Shown here: one piece after another, positions 1 to 8,631 of the stretch | How positions within the stretch are numbered: position 1 is the first letter of the stretch | Layout of the letters: each line of letters starts with the position of its first letter | DNA from: Sporomusa sphaeroides DSM 2875 | Lineage (GTDB): Bacteria > Bacillota > Negativicutes > Sporomusales > Sporomusaceae | DNA length: 64,000 nt | Assembly: GCF_001941975.2 (NCBI RefSeq) | Contig: NZ_CP146991.1 | Span: 2,572,501 to 2,636,500 of the forward strand | Direction: 5' to 3' | Translations under genes and position numbers: made by a program | Notes under the pieces: generated by a model | What the model was told of the DNA's origin: nothing | Database searches by the model: none | What the model saw: the letters and a program-made list of their open reading frames with translations, nothing else

Positions 1-70
1 CTTTAGACTTGGCAGACTATTAGGTTGCAATATCGAAGAAGAATCCGGAAAGCCATGCTTTCTGCCAGGC

Positions 71-100
71 AAAAAAAGAAACATCGTATAAACGATGTTT
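71..100 (-). terminator. Intrinsic terminator of the Spo0E-like gene
   Basis: On the minus strand an 8-bp perfect stem (AAACATCG / CGATGTTT, plus-strand 79-86 and 93-100) is followed by a run of seven T. The stop codon of the small upstream gene lies within the stem, a usual arrangement for a compact terminator. Confidence 0.75.
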
Positions 101-254
101 AGCAATAGCATTTAATATATTCGTTTGTTAAGTTATCCAGTTTTTGATACATTTCATTAATTGTACCTGCAGTGAAGTTAAGTTCTTTCAGATCATTACT
201 TTGAAGCAGAGACGAAAGTTTATCTATCTGCTCTAACAATTGAAGCTTTTTCAT
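99..254 (-). CDS. Small Spo0E-like protein (51 aa)
   Basis: A 51-codon reading frame starts at ATG 254 and ends inside a terminator. The protein is helical and charged; its second half reads YQKLDNLTNEYIK, which resembles the SQELDxLIxxY signature of Spo0E-type aspartyl-phosphate phosphatases, small helical-hairpin proteins that dephosphorylate Spo0A~P and delay sporulation. A purine-rich GGGAGAG lies about 13 nt upstream, slightly far for a ribosome site. The canonical Ser-Gln of the motif is Tyr-Gln here and the loop between the helices is longer than I expect, so the family assignment is tentative. That the frame is a real gene is supported by size, start, RBS and terminator. Confidence 0.5.
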   Translation of the reverse strand: MKKLQLLEQIDKLSSLLQSNDLKELNFTAGTINEMYQKLDNLTNEYIKCYC

Positions 255-419
255 TATTACTACTACACTCTCCCTTAATTTTTAAATGCAGTATAATATT
301 AACAACTCTAGTTATCTTTGTAAATAGCTTTATTAAAACACAGAAGAGTAAGTTTTCTCAGAATTATGTTTACAATTTTTAGGGTTGAAGTATTAGAGAC
401 TATATATGTGCGCTTTAGA

Positions 420-1379
420 TCATCTGACAAACTTTTTTACTGCCGAACCGTTTAAATAGCTGCATTTTTTGCCTTGCCACGTATCTCGCTCCACCAATTG
501 ACCTTCGATCGCTTCCCGTATCTTCCACCAGCCTGTCTGCCAGTTGGTAAATAATGTGTTGGTCTCAGGCGCACGGCCAATTAGACGTTGAATAACAATA
601 TCGGGGTGAAGATATTCCAGAAAGGTGACCACCCTCTCCACATATTCTTCTTTACTAATGAGCGTAATCTCACCTTTCTGATACCAGTCGGCCATTACTG
701 TATTCTTTACAATATAAAGAGCATGCAGTTTGACCTGATCAACTTCCAGTGCCGAAACGATTTTCGCACTTTCTATCACATCTGTCATGCCATCCCAGGG
801 AAGGTTTACGATAAGATGTGTACATACATCCATCGACCAGTGTTTAATTCTCCGGGTGGCATCAATAAATTCTGCCAGCGTGTGGCCACGGTTAATCTTC
901 TCTAAGGTATGATAGTTGACCGTCTGCAGCCCCAGTTCAATACATATATCAACACCATATTCGTCTTTTATAGCAGCCAGCATCTCCAGATAATTATCAT
1001 TAATACAATCAGGTCTGGTGGCTAACGCGATGGCCACAATATCTTCCTTGCAGGCTTCGATGACATGATGTTTTAACTGTTCAACAGGCAAATAGGTGTT
1101 GCTGAAATTTTGAAAGTAAGGAATAAATTTCTTAGCTTTATATTTGGGTGCAATATGCGCCTTGTTGGCTGCTAACTGATCACTAACAGTCAACGAAGCC
1201 GGCAAATTTTCATAGCCTGCGCCAATTTCGCCGCAAAACACACAGCCATTATGGCCGCATTGACCGTCCCGGTTAGGGCAGGTTACCGGCAAGCTAACCG
1301 GTAGTTTGTATACCTTCTCGCCATACCGCTCACGCAGGTGTTCGGAATAGGCGTTGTATCTAACTCCAGAAGTCGTCAT
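420..1379 (-). CDS. TIGR01212-family radical SAM protein (YhcC/YtqA-like)
   Basis: A 319-residue radical-SAM protein of the TIGR01212 family. The N-terminal Cys-rich segment (Cys34, Cys41, Cys46, Cys49, in a CPNRDGQCGHNGCVFC context) supplies the [4Fe-4S] ligands, and the downstream TIM-barrel segments ARPDCI, ELGLQT and HLIVNLPW are typical. Its substrate is not established; family members are thought to act on tRNA or small metabolites. The ATG at 1379 overlaps the 3' end of the upstream radical-SAM gene by 20 nt and has AGGTGATTAATT before it, so the two genes are translationally coupled and form one operon. Confidence 0.85.
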   Translation of the reverse strand: MTTSGVRYNAYSEHLRERYGEKVYKLPVSLPVTCPNRDGQCGHNGCVFCGEIGAGYENLPASLTVSDQLAANKAHIAPKYKAKKFIPYFQNFSNTYLPVEQLKHHVIEACKEDIVAIALATRPDCINDNYLEMLAAIKDEYGVDICIELGLQTVNYHTLEKINRGHTLAEFIDATRRIKHWSMDVCTHLIVNLPWDGMTDVIESAKIVSALEVDQVKLHALYIVKNTVMADWYQKGEITLISKEEYVERVVTFLEYLHPDIVIQRLIGRAPETNTLFTNWQTGWWKIREAIEGQLVERDTWQGKKCSYLNGSAVKKFVR

Positions 1380-3123
1380 AATTAATCACCTGATAAGATG
1401 GTTTCGCATTCTGATAAGAGAACAGCACCGCTGTTTCCCGCCAGGTCAAGTCTTCATTCCCCCGTAAATAAGCAGGAATATCCACAGTAAATACTTCAAT
1501 ATGGTATTGCTTTTTAATATCCCGCCATGTCGTAAACTCATAATCTGGTAAATAGCGGCGGACACATTCGGTATCGCGCCAAAAGGCGGTCTTAGCCTCC
1601 GCCCATTTATCAGCCGCTGCCTGATTTATCTGGTTCCAAGGTAAAAATTCCGGACGGACTGTCCCCTGTTCCTGCATTAGCGCGTCAAATTTCAAAAACT
1701 CACGGTATTCATGCTGCACCTGCGGATAAACCTCTGCACAAAAATCAGCCATGTGCTTATATATAGTCTTGGCACTGTGCGCAACAAGATGATACCCCTG
1801 CTGTTCCCACCGACAAGCTAATCTATCGTAAAAATCGAAAGCCCCTTTGCCGCTAAGTGCAATAAGCCAGGGCAGACTATACCGGAAACGTCCGGTATTG
1901 TACACCTGTTCAAAGACTTCTTCTAAAATCTTAAGTTTTCTGATCTGGCTATAATCCAGATATTTGTTTGCCAATACTTCGTAGGGTGCTCTATCCATGT
2001 AAACATACCCATGGTCGACCGCAGTACGCCTAATACCAGAACCCTTAAGCAATTTAAGAAAGCCGATCTGCAGCATTGCCGGCTGCAGTTGGTAAACATC
2101 ATTGAAGGATTTGGCAAATTCGCTTATAGTCTCATGCGGCAGCCCGACAATTAAGTCAAGATGCAGATGAATATTGCCATAGTCTCTGACCTGACTGACA
2201 TTGTCAACAATCTGTGACCAGTTGTTATGTCGCTTTATTACCGCCAACGTCTGTTCATTGGTTGATTGAATGCCGATTTCAAACTGGAACCTGCCGGGTG
2301 GAATATCGCGCAAAAACTCCAATACCTCTTGGTCCCAAATATCGGCTGCAATCTCAAAATGAAAATTAGTCCGGCAAGTTTGTGCTGCCAGAAACTTCAT
2401 TATTGGAAAATAATGCTCTTTGCGGGCATTAAATGTGCGATCAACAAACTTAACCTGTTTAACATCATGCTCAATAAAAAAGGAAAGGTCACTGATTATC
2501 CGCTCCTGACTCAAAAATCGCACCCCGGAAGTGGCGCTTGACAGGCAATATTGACAAGAAAACGGACAGCCGCGTGAACTTTCATAGTACAGAATTTTAT
2601 CTTTTAGCAGCACCATATCTTCATGATGATAGGGAAAAGGAATGTCATCAAGATTGCCGACTACCTGTGGCTGACAGTTGGCTGCCATCAGAGTGCTCCG
2701 GCAAGCCACCCCGGGAATATTCTGAGCAGGCTCACCTTGAGCCAGCGCTTTTAACAAAGCAGTCAGCGTTTGTTCGCCTTCACCAAGAACAATGTAGTCA
2801 ATGGCCTCATTGCTGTGCAAAATATCTTCCGGTTGATAAGTGACCTCCGGACCACCCAGCACAATAACAGCATTAGGCTGTACTTTTTTAATTAAATTTG
2901 CCAACTCCAAACTGGCCTCAATATTCCAAATATAACAAGCCAGGCCAATAATATCAGCCTGACAAGCGTACATATCGCTCAGCACTGTGAGCAACCCATT
3001 ATTTACGGTATATTCACGAACAGTTATATCCTGTCCGGACTGCTTACAAAAAGCAGTCAAATATCTCAGTGCTAAAGATGAATGGATGTATTTTGCATTT
3101 AATGTTGATAACAAAACCTTCAT
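1360..3123 (-). CDS. B12-binding-domain radical SAM protein (DUF4080 type)
   Basis: 587 residues. Residues 1-130 form a cobalamin-binding-like Rossmann domain (conserved VIVLGGPEVTY), followed by a radical-SAM core with Cys186-x3-Cys190-x2-Cys193 (CPFSCQYC) and a C-terminal DUF4080-like region. Members are presumed methyltransferases or other B12/SAM enzymes with unknown substrate. The reading frame is open up to 3210, but the ATG at 3123 is chosen because GGAG stands 8-9 nt before it and because the protein then begins directly with the family's MKVLLSTLNAKYIHSSLA-type start. It is the first gene of a two-gene operon with the TIGR01212 protein. Confidence 0.85.
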   Translation of the reverse strand: MKVLLSTLNAKYIHSSLALRYLTAFCKQSGQDITVREYTVNNGLLTVLSDMYACQADIIGLACYIWNIEASLELANLIKKVQPNAVIVLGGPEVTYQPEDILHSNEAIDYIVLGEGEQTLTALLKALAQGEPAQNIPGVACRSTLMAANCQPQVVGNLDDIPFPYHHEDMVLLKDKILYYESSRGCPFSCQYCLSSATSGVRFLSQERIISDLSFFIEHDVKQVKFVDRTFNARKEHYFPIMKFLAAQTCRTNFHFEIAADIWDQEVLEFLRDIPPGRFQFEIGIQSTNEQTLAVIKRHNNWSQIVDNVSQVRDYGNIHLHLDLIVGLPHETISEFAKSFNDVYQLQPAMLQIGFLKLLKGSGIRRTAVDHGYVYMDRAPYEVLANKYLDYSQIRKLKILEEVFEQVYNTGRFRYSLPWLIALSGKGAFDFYDRLACRWEQQGYHLVAHSAKTIYKHMADFCAEVYPQVQHEYREFLKFDALMQEQGTVRPEFLPWNQINQAAADKWAEAKTAFWRDTECVRRYLPDYEFTTWRDIKKQYHIEVFTVDIPAYLRGNEDLTWRETAVLFSYQNAKPSYQVINYDDFWS

Positions 3124-3348
3124 GGCATTTCTCCGTTCCATAATCTCCCTGCAAGTATAGTAGTTTCCCTGCTCCTTGTCAAATCCCTGTCTGGGCCAAG
3201 ACACCACCAAAACCGGCTTTGCATAAGATAGAATAAGGATGTTCTTCGCTACCGCTCAGAACTAAGCGATTCACTATATTATCGCTTCGTCTCCGGACTC
3301 GCAACAATATGGTTCCTGCTTAAAGGTAAACGTGAGGATGGTGAAACT

Positions 3349-4131
3349 ATGCGAATAATGATTGATGGGCGCTATTTGCCTGGCAACGCCCGTGTCAACC
3401 GTGATTTATTAATAACCCTGCGTAATATGGCCCAAATGCTCAAATGGGGAATTCGTTATGATGCGCAACGCGAATTGGTTCTTATCAATTCCAAAGACTC
3501 CTCTATGCCGCCTCTGCCACTTGACAATCCGGCCGATGAAAGAACGGAAGATGAGAACGCCCGCCTTGCCGGTAAGGTAATTTGCCTTGATCCCGGTCAC
3601 GGCGGCAGCGATCCCGGGGCTGTAGGCCCAACAGGTACCCGGGAAAAAGACAATACCCTGGCTATCGCCTTACTGCTTAAAGAAAAACTGGAAAAAAACG
3701 GCGCTACCATCGTCATGACAAGAGATACTGATACCGATGTAACCTACACTGACGCAACATCCAAGGAGGAACTGGGGGCAAGAGTTGAAGCTGCCCGGCA
3801 GGCAGAAGCCGATATGTTTGTTAGTATCCATAATGACTCCTTTACCAGCACTACCGCCGCAGGCACTACCACTTTCCATTACGGTGGCAAGGATTCGATA
3901 AAACTGGCCAATCTGGTGCAACGCAGTTTAGTTGAAAATCTCGGTACGAAAAACCGTGGCGCACGTTTTGCCAGCTTCTACGTCTTGCGTTACACAAACA
4001 TGCCGTCAATCCTTGTGGAGGTAGCTTTTATTTCCAATCCGGTTGAAGAAATGTTGTTATCCAGCGTGGATGGGCGCGAAAATGCCGCCGAGAGTATCTG
4101 TGACGGTATTTTAAAATACTATAAAGTATAA
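3349..4131 (+). CDS. N-acetylmuramoyl-L-alanine amidase (Amidase_3)
   Basis: 260 residues. Residues 76-257 form a zinc amidase of the AmiC/CwlD type: His84 (DPGHGG), Glu99 (TREKDN), His161 (SIHND) are the expected Zn ligands and Glu224 (VEVAF) the catalytic glutamate. Such enzymes cut the lactyl amide between MurNAc and the stem peptide. The first 50 residues look like the end of a copper-amine-oxidase-N type beta domain (RNMAQMLKWGIRYDAQRELVLI). Oddly there is no signal peptide or membrane segment, and no longer in-frame start upstream, so export is unexplained: the 5' end may have been lost, or the enzyme acts inside the cell or spore. GAGG precedes the ATG. Confidence 0.88.
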   Translation: MRIMIDGRYLPGNARVNRDLLITLRNMAQMLKWGIRYDAQRELVLINSKDSSMPPLPLDNPADERTEDENARLAGKVICLDPGHGGSDPGAVGPTGTREKDNTLAIALLLKEKLEKNGATIVMTRDTDTDVTYTDATSKEELGARVEAARQAEADMFVSIHNDSFTSTTAAGTTTFHYGGKDSIKLANLVQRSLVENLGTKNRGARFASFYVLRYTNMPSILVEVAFISNPVEEMLLSSVDGRENAAESICDGILKYYKV

Positions 4132-4145
4132 CACAGATGAAAAAA

Positions 4146-4196
4146 ATAAAGAAAACACGGCTTGCGCCGAGCCTTTGGCGAAGGCGGAAGCCGATG
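4146..4196 (+). repeat. 51-bp dispersed repeat, copy 1
   Basis: This 51-bp stretch begins ATAAAGAAAACACGGCTTGC and ends GGCGGAAGCCGATG. A second copy of identical length, 46 of 51 bases the same, lies at 21143-21193. It can fold: CGGCTTGCGCC pairs with GGCGGAAGCCG with one mismatch, and an inner GCC/GGC pair closes a small loop. It lies just after the amidase stop codon and before pepF, so it resembles a REP/BIME-like intergenic element rather than a gene part. Confidence 0.7.
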
Positions 4197-4306
4197 GGGA
4201 CAAAAAATATTTCGTTGAGAGCATGCTAAACCAGGAAATGCCACATAATAGCCCTAATATATATATATTATACGTTACCGAATATGAATCGAGAGGAAGT
4301 GCTCTT

Positions 4307-6118
4307 ATGCCGCAAACGTCCACATCACTGCCATCCCGTGAACAGATACAGGCTGAGTATAAGTGGCAGGTAGAAAATATCTATGCCAATGAACAGCTTT
4401 GGCAAGCCGATTTTGATAAGGTTAAAAACGCCCTGCCCGGCATTACCGAATATAAAGGAACTCTATCCCAAACACCGGCAAAGCTTGCAGCCTGCCTAAA
4501 GCTGCGGGATGAAATCAATATTCTGGCCGGCAAATTGTTCGCTTATGCCCGTTTACACCGGGATGAAAACTCAGCCAATGCCAAATACCAGGCCCTTGTC
4601 GGCAAAACTGAAGGGCTTCTGGCAGAAACAAGTGCCGCCACTGCTTTTATCGAACCCGAAATTCTTGCGATATCTGATGACATGCTAGCTGCTTTCCGGC
4701 GTGAGCAATCACTGGCTGAATACAGTTTTTATTTTGACAACCTGATTCGTCAAAAGCAGCATGTCTTATCCCCTGCCGAAGAAGAAATTTTATCCCGGTC
4801 AGCCGAAGCCACTCAGGCTTCAGAAAATATTTTTAATATGCTGGCCCATGCTGATATGAAATTTCCGGACATTACCGGGGAAGACGGACAAAAAATAACA
4901 CTTAGCGAAGGGCGTTACCGTTCACTGATCATGTCGGCTGACCGGCGCGTTCGCCAGGAAGCCTTTAGCGGCCTGTTCGGTTCTTATAATACCTTCCGTA
5001 ATACGTTTGCCGCTACATTGGCAGGGAATGTTAAGAAAAACATCTTTTATTCCCGTACCCGCAAGTATAATTCGACCCTGGAGTCCGCCTTATCGGAAAG
5101 CAATATTCCGGTGAATGTCTATGACAACCTGCTGGCTACAGTCAATAACAATTTGGCGCCACTGCACCGCTATATTGCACTCAAGAAAAAAGCTTTGCAA
5201 CTTGACGAAATCCATATGTATGACCTGTATACGCCTTTAGCACAAGCAGTAAAATTCAACATCCCTTATGCCGAAGGATTAAAACTGGTACGCGAAGGCC
5301 TCGCACCACTCGGTACTGAGTATGCCGATATCCTCAACAAAGGTTTAACCTCCGGCTGGATTGATGTTTATGAAAATAAAGGCAAACAAACCGGAGCTTA
5401 CTGCTGGGGTGTCTATGGGGTCCACCCCTTTGTCCTCTTAAACTATAACGACCGTCTGGAAGATGTCAGCACCCTGGCACATGAAATGGGGCACGCCATT
5501 CACAGCTATTACAGCCAGGCCGCTCAGCCTTATGCCACCTCCCAATATACCATCTTTACAGCAGAAGTGGCTTCTACCACCAACGAAATCCTGTTAAATG
5601 ATTTCCTCTTAAAAGCAACAACCGACAAACAAAAGAAACTCTATTTAATTAATCAATACCTTGAAATGGTACGGGCTACCGTTTATCGTCAAACCATGTT
5701 TGCCGAATTTGAGAAAAGCATCTATGATAAAGCCGAAGAGGGTGAAACACTTACAGCCGATTTACTTGATGCACTGTGGCATACGCTTAACACCAAGTAC
5801 TATGGTCCCGGCATGGTAGTGGATAGTGAAATAGATGTTGAATGGGCCAGAATCCCTCATTTCTACTGGAATTTCTATGTGTACCAATATGTCACCGGCT
5901 ATGCTGCGGCCACTACGTTGGCGGAAAAGATGGCTAACGGTGGTACTGGCGACAAGCAGCGCTATATTGAATTTCTTAAGAGCGGCGGCTCCGATTATCC
6001 GCTCAGCATCCTGAAACAAGCAGGAGTCGATATGTCAACTCCGCAACCGGTTGAGCTCACACTTAACAAGTTCTCAACTATGCTGGATGAACTGGAAAAA
6101 TTAATATCCAAGTCTTGA
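4307..6118 (+). CDS. pepF: Oligoendopeptidase F (M3B peptidase)
   Basis: 604 residues, the standard length for PepF. It is a cytoplasmic zinc metallopeptidase that cleaves short peptides. The HExxH site is His392-Glu-Met-Gly-His396 and the third ligand region FTAEVASTTNE follows about 25 residues later. The N-terminal helical lobe (SREQIQAEYKWQVENIYA) is typical. The frame is open from 4175, but that extension would run through the 51-bp repeat and an A+T-rich stretch; ATG 4307 has AGAGGAAG at the right distance and begins with the family's usual N-terminus, so it is taken as the start. Confidence 0.92.
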   Translation: MPQTSTSLPSREQIQAEYKWQVENIYANEQLWQADFDKVKNALPGITEYKGTLSQTPAKLAACLKLRDEINILAGKLFAYARLHRDENSANAKYQALVGKTEGLLAETSAATAFIEPEILAISDDMLAAFRREQSLAEYSFYFDNLIRQKQHVLSPAEEEILSRSAEATQASENIFNMLAHADMKFPDITGEDGQKITLSEGRYRSLIMSADRRVRQEAFSGLFGSYNTFRNTFAATLAGNVKKNIFYSRTRKYNSTLESALSESNIPVNVYDNLLATVNNNLAPLHRYIALKKKALQLDEIHMYDLYTPLAQAVKFNIPYAEGLKLVREGLAPLGTEYADILNKGLTSGWIDVYENKGKQTGAYCWGVYGVHPFVLLNYNDRLEDVSTLAHEMGHAIHSYYSQAAQPYATSQYTIFTAEVASTTNEILLNDFLLKATTDKQKKLYLINQYLEMVRATVYRQTMFAEFEKSIYDKAEEGETLTADLLDALWHTLNTKYYGPGMVVDSEIDVEWARIPHFYWNFYVYQYVTGYAAATTLAEKMANGGTGDKQRYIEFLKSGGSDYPLSILKQAGVDMSTPQPVELTLNKFSTMLDELEKLISKS

Positions 6119-6249
6119 CAATTATATACCTACAGGTTATATTGATGGTATGACAAAACATAATTGCTCTCGATGGCTAGCAACTTTATGTCTTGACCAA
6201 CCGACCAGCAATTGTTTGCGTCAAACACATTAACGGAGGTTGGTTAAAC

Positions 6250-6546
6250 ATGGATTTCCAAGACAAAGACCTTTCCTGTAAAGAATGCGGTACTGCTTTT
6301 TGTTTCACCGCATCAGAACAAGCCTTTTACGCTGAGAAAGGTTTCCAAAATGATCCTTCCCGCTGCCCGGATTGCCGTGCAGCCAGAAAACGTCAAAACG
6401 GCGGCCGCATGGGTGGCAACGCCCGTCCGCAACGCGAAATGTTTGACGCTACCTGCAGCGCCTGTGGCATTGAAACCCAGGTTCCTTTCCGTCCTACCGC
6501 CGGAAAACCTGTATATTGCCGCGAGTGCTTCCAATCCAACAGATAA
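6250..6546 (+). CDS. Double zinc-ribbon small protein
   Basis: 98 residues with two zinc ribbons. The first (residues 9-44) has CKECG and CPDCR, of the zf-trcl type often called zinc-ribbon domain containing protein; the second (around residues 70-94) has CSACG and CRECF, of the CxxC-CxxC-SSSS type. An Arg/Asn/Gly-rich linker joins them, suggesting nucleic-acid or ribosome contact, but the function is unknown. ATG 6250 is preceded by GGAGG ten bases upstream. The gene stands alone, with a strong terminator just after it. Confidence 0.8.
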   Translation: MDFQDKDLSCKECGTAFCFTASEQAFYAEKGFQNDPSRCPDCRAARKRQNGGRMGGNARPQREMFDATCSACGIETQVPFRPTAGKPVYCRECFQSNR

Positions 6547-6563
6547 TTAATTATTGCTTATGT

Positions 6564-6594
6564 AACAGGCCGGATACACCCGGCCTGTTTTTTG
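6564..6594 (+). terminator. Intrinsic terminator after the zinc-ribbon gene
   Basis: A ten-base-pair stem AACAGGCCGG / CCGGCCTGTT with a short ATACA-type loop is followed by TTTTTT. It closes the zinc-ribbon transcription unit and isolates it from the NHEJ operon downstream. Confidence 0.9.
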
Positions 6595-6763
6595 TTTGCC
6601 GGCACAAGACCCGGCGCGGGCGGCCGTCATACAACACCGCGCCGCCGGCGCTTAACCTCCGCTTATGCATAACGGCCGCCCTCGCCTCAGCAAAATTGAC
6701 GGTTGTAATATATTTACCTTCCTCTGTAAAAACTAACAGCAAATCAGCGTTCACGAGGACATC

Positions 6764-7750
6764 ATGCCGATAATCAAACCCATGCTGGCTAAAGCCGGTC
6801 CATTGCCTGCAAACCAAGCCGAATACGGCTTTGAAATCAAATGGGACGGCATCAGAAGCATCTGCTATCTGGAAGAAAAGCAATGCAAGCTAATGAGCCG
6901 CAATCTCAAAGATATAACAAGTCAATATCCCGAACTTGCTGCATTGAGTAAAGCCGTAGACAGCAGGTACCGGGAATTAATTCTTGACGGTGAAATTGTC
7001 GCCTTCGACCCTGCGGGACTCCCTTCCTTTTCACGGTTACAGCATCGTATGGGATTATCAGATGACAGGATGATTGCTGAAATGATGGAAAATCTTCCTG
7101 TTTACTATATAATATTTGACATCTTATCAATTGACAATAATCTGCTGTTAGCAAAACCATATACCGAAAGAAGAAATATTCTCGCCAGCCTTGCTCTTGA
7201 TGGTCCTTACTGGCAAACTCCCGGCTATCATATCGGCGAAGGAGAAAGTGTTTTAACAGCCAGCCGCAAGCTGGGACTGGAAGGCATTGTTGCCAAACGC
7301 CTTGATAGTCCGTATCATCCCGGTCAACGTACCGGTACCTGGCTCAAGATCAAAAATCACCGCCGTCAGGAATTAATCATTGGCGGCTGGGTACCGGGGC
7401 AGGGAAATCGCCACGGCAAAATCGGCGCTCTGCTTACCGGCTGTTATGATATGATTCCGGCGGAGGCTGAAGCCCGTAATGTATCCCAGCAGCTCCTTTA
7501 TACCGGTAAAGCAGGCACCGGCTTTACCCAGGCGTCGCTTCTGGCAATAGCAAAAATGCTAAAGCCGCTGCGCCGTGAAACCAATCCTTTTTCTCAGGAA
7601 CTGCCAATTAAAAATGCCCGTTTTGTCGAACCCCTATTGGTCGGAGAATTTGAGTTTACCGAATGGACTCCCAACCATACTCTCAGACACCCCTCCTTTA
7701 AAGGGTTACGAAATGATAAAGACCCGCGTCAGGTAATTCGCGAAGACTAA
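6764..7750 (+). CDS. ATP-dependent DNA ligase, LigD ligase domain
   Basis: 328 residues, an ATP-dependent DNA ligase corresponding to the ligase domain of LigD. The adenylation motif is EIKWDGIR with Lys26 as the nucleotide-accepting lysine; further ligase motifs are DGEIV, YIIFDIL, EGIVAKR and TWLKIKNHR. The C-terminal OB-fold ends with HPSFKGLRNDK, as in LigD. In many bacteria ligase, polymerase and sometimes a phosphoesterase are fused; here the ligase is a separate first gene of a three-gene end-joining operon, 17 nt before ku. GAGG stands 5 nt before the ATG. No phosphoesterase domain is present in the window. Confidence 0.92.
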   Translation: MPIIKPMLAKAGPLPANQAEYGFEIKWDGIRSICYLEEKQCKLMSRNLKDITSQYPELAALSKAVDSRYRELILDGEIVAFDPAGLPSFSRLQHRMGLSDDRMIAEMMENLPVYYIIFDILSIDNNLLLAKPYTERRNILASLALDGPYWQTPGYHIGEGESVLTASRKLGLEGIVAKRLDSPYHPGQRTGTWLKIKNHRRQELIIGGWVPGQGNRHGKIGALLTGCYDMIPAEAEARNVSQQLLYTGKAGTGFTQASLLAIAKMLKPLRRETNPFSQELPIKNARFVEPLLVGEFEFTEWTPNHTLRHPSFKGLRNDKDPRQVIRED

Positions 7751-7767
7751 TTACGGAGGTGATGCTT

Positions 7768-8631
7768 ATGCCCCGCCCTATGTGGACTGGCGCAATCAGT
7801 TTTGGGCTCGTTAATATCCCTGTCAAATTGTATAGCGCTGTAAAAAAGAAATCCATTCACTTCAATCAATTACGCCAATCTGACGGCTGCCGTATTCGGC
7901 TAAAAAAGGTCTGCCCGTCTGACGGCGCTGAAGTACCTGCTGCAAACATCGTCAAAGGCTACGAAATCGCCCCTGATAAGTATGTGGTTGTCACCAGCGA
8001 AGAGCTGCAAGCCATCCAGCCAAAAAATGCCCGCACCATTGCTATTGAAGATTTTGTCAAACTTAACGAAATCGACCCGCTATACTATGACAGCTGCTAT
8101 TACCTCGCGCCCGATAAGGGAGCAGACAAAGCCTACTCTTTACTGCTGACCTCCATGCAGCACACAGGCAAAGTAGCGATTGCGAGGGTAGTCATGCGCA
8201 ATAAGGAGTATCTCACCGCTATCCGCCCTGCCGGTAAAGCTTTGGCATTATCCACCATGCACTTTGCCGATGAGGTAATCTCCACCGACCAACTGGAAGA
8301 CCTGCCCACAGATGTGCCTGAACCGAACAAAAAGGAATTGGACATGGCGGAACAATTGATCGAGTCACTGTCAACCCGGTTTGAACCGGAAAAATATCAC
8401 GACCAGTACCATCAGCAGGTTCTCGACATGCTGGAGAAAAAAGCCGAAGGGCAAATAGTAAGCAACCAGCCTGAAGTAAAAGAAGGCGGCAAAGTCATTG
8501 ACCTCATGGCTGCTCTTGAGGCCAGCATCTCGGCCATAAAAGGCCAAACCGGTACAAATAAGGAAACCACTCCGGGTAAATCCCGAAAATCACCGTCCGC
8601 AACCGGGAGGAAAAAAGCCAGTGCCCAGTGA
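7768..8631 (+). CDS. ku: Ku protein (non-homologous end joining)
   Basis: 287 residues. Bacterial Ku homodimers encircle broken DNA ends and recruit LigD. The start MPRPMWTGAISFGLVNIPVKLY and the core with YEIAPDKYVVVTSEEL and AIEDFVKLNEIDPLYYD are characteristic. After the core a Lys/Ser/Thr-rich basic tail (from about residue 255) probably contacts DNA or the ligase. Although GTG 7759 and ATG 7762 are in frame, GGAGG at 7755-7759 fits only ATG 7768. The last 11 nt overlap the polymerase gene. Confidence 0.93.
   Translation: MPRPMWTGAISFGLVNIPVKLYSAVKKKSIHFNQLRQSDGCRIRLKKVCPSDGAEVPAANIVKGYEIAPDKYVVVTSEELQAIQPKNARTIAIEDFVKLNEIDPLYYDSCYYLAPDKGADKAYSLLLTSMQHTGKVAIARVVMRNKEYLTAIRPAGKALALSTMHFADEVISTDQLEDLPTDVPEPNKKELDMAEQLIESLSTRFEPEKYHDQYHQQVLDMLEKKAEGQIVSNQPEVKEGGKVIDLMAALEASISAIKGQTGTNKETTPGKSRKSPSATGRKKASAQ

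Noticed and set aside
4175..4306. N-terminal extension of oligoendopeptidase F from ATG 4175
   Set aside because: It would translate the 51-bp repeat and an A+T-rich stretch, has no ribosome site, and is absent from the family's standard start.
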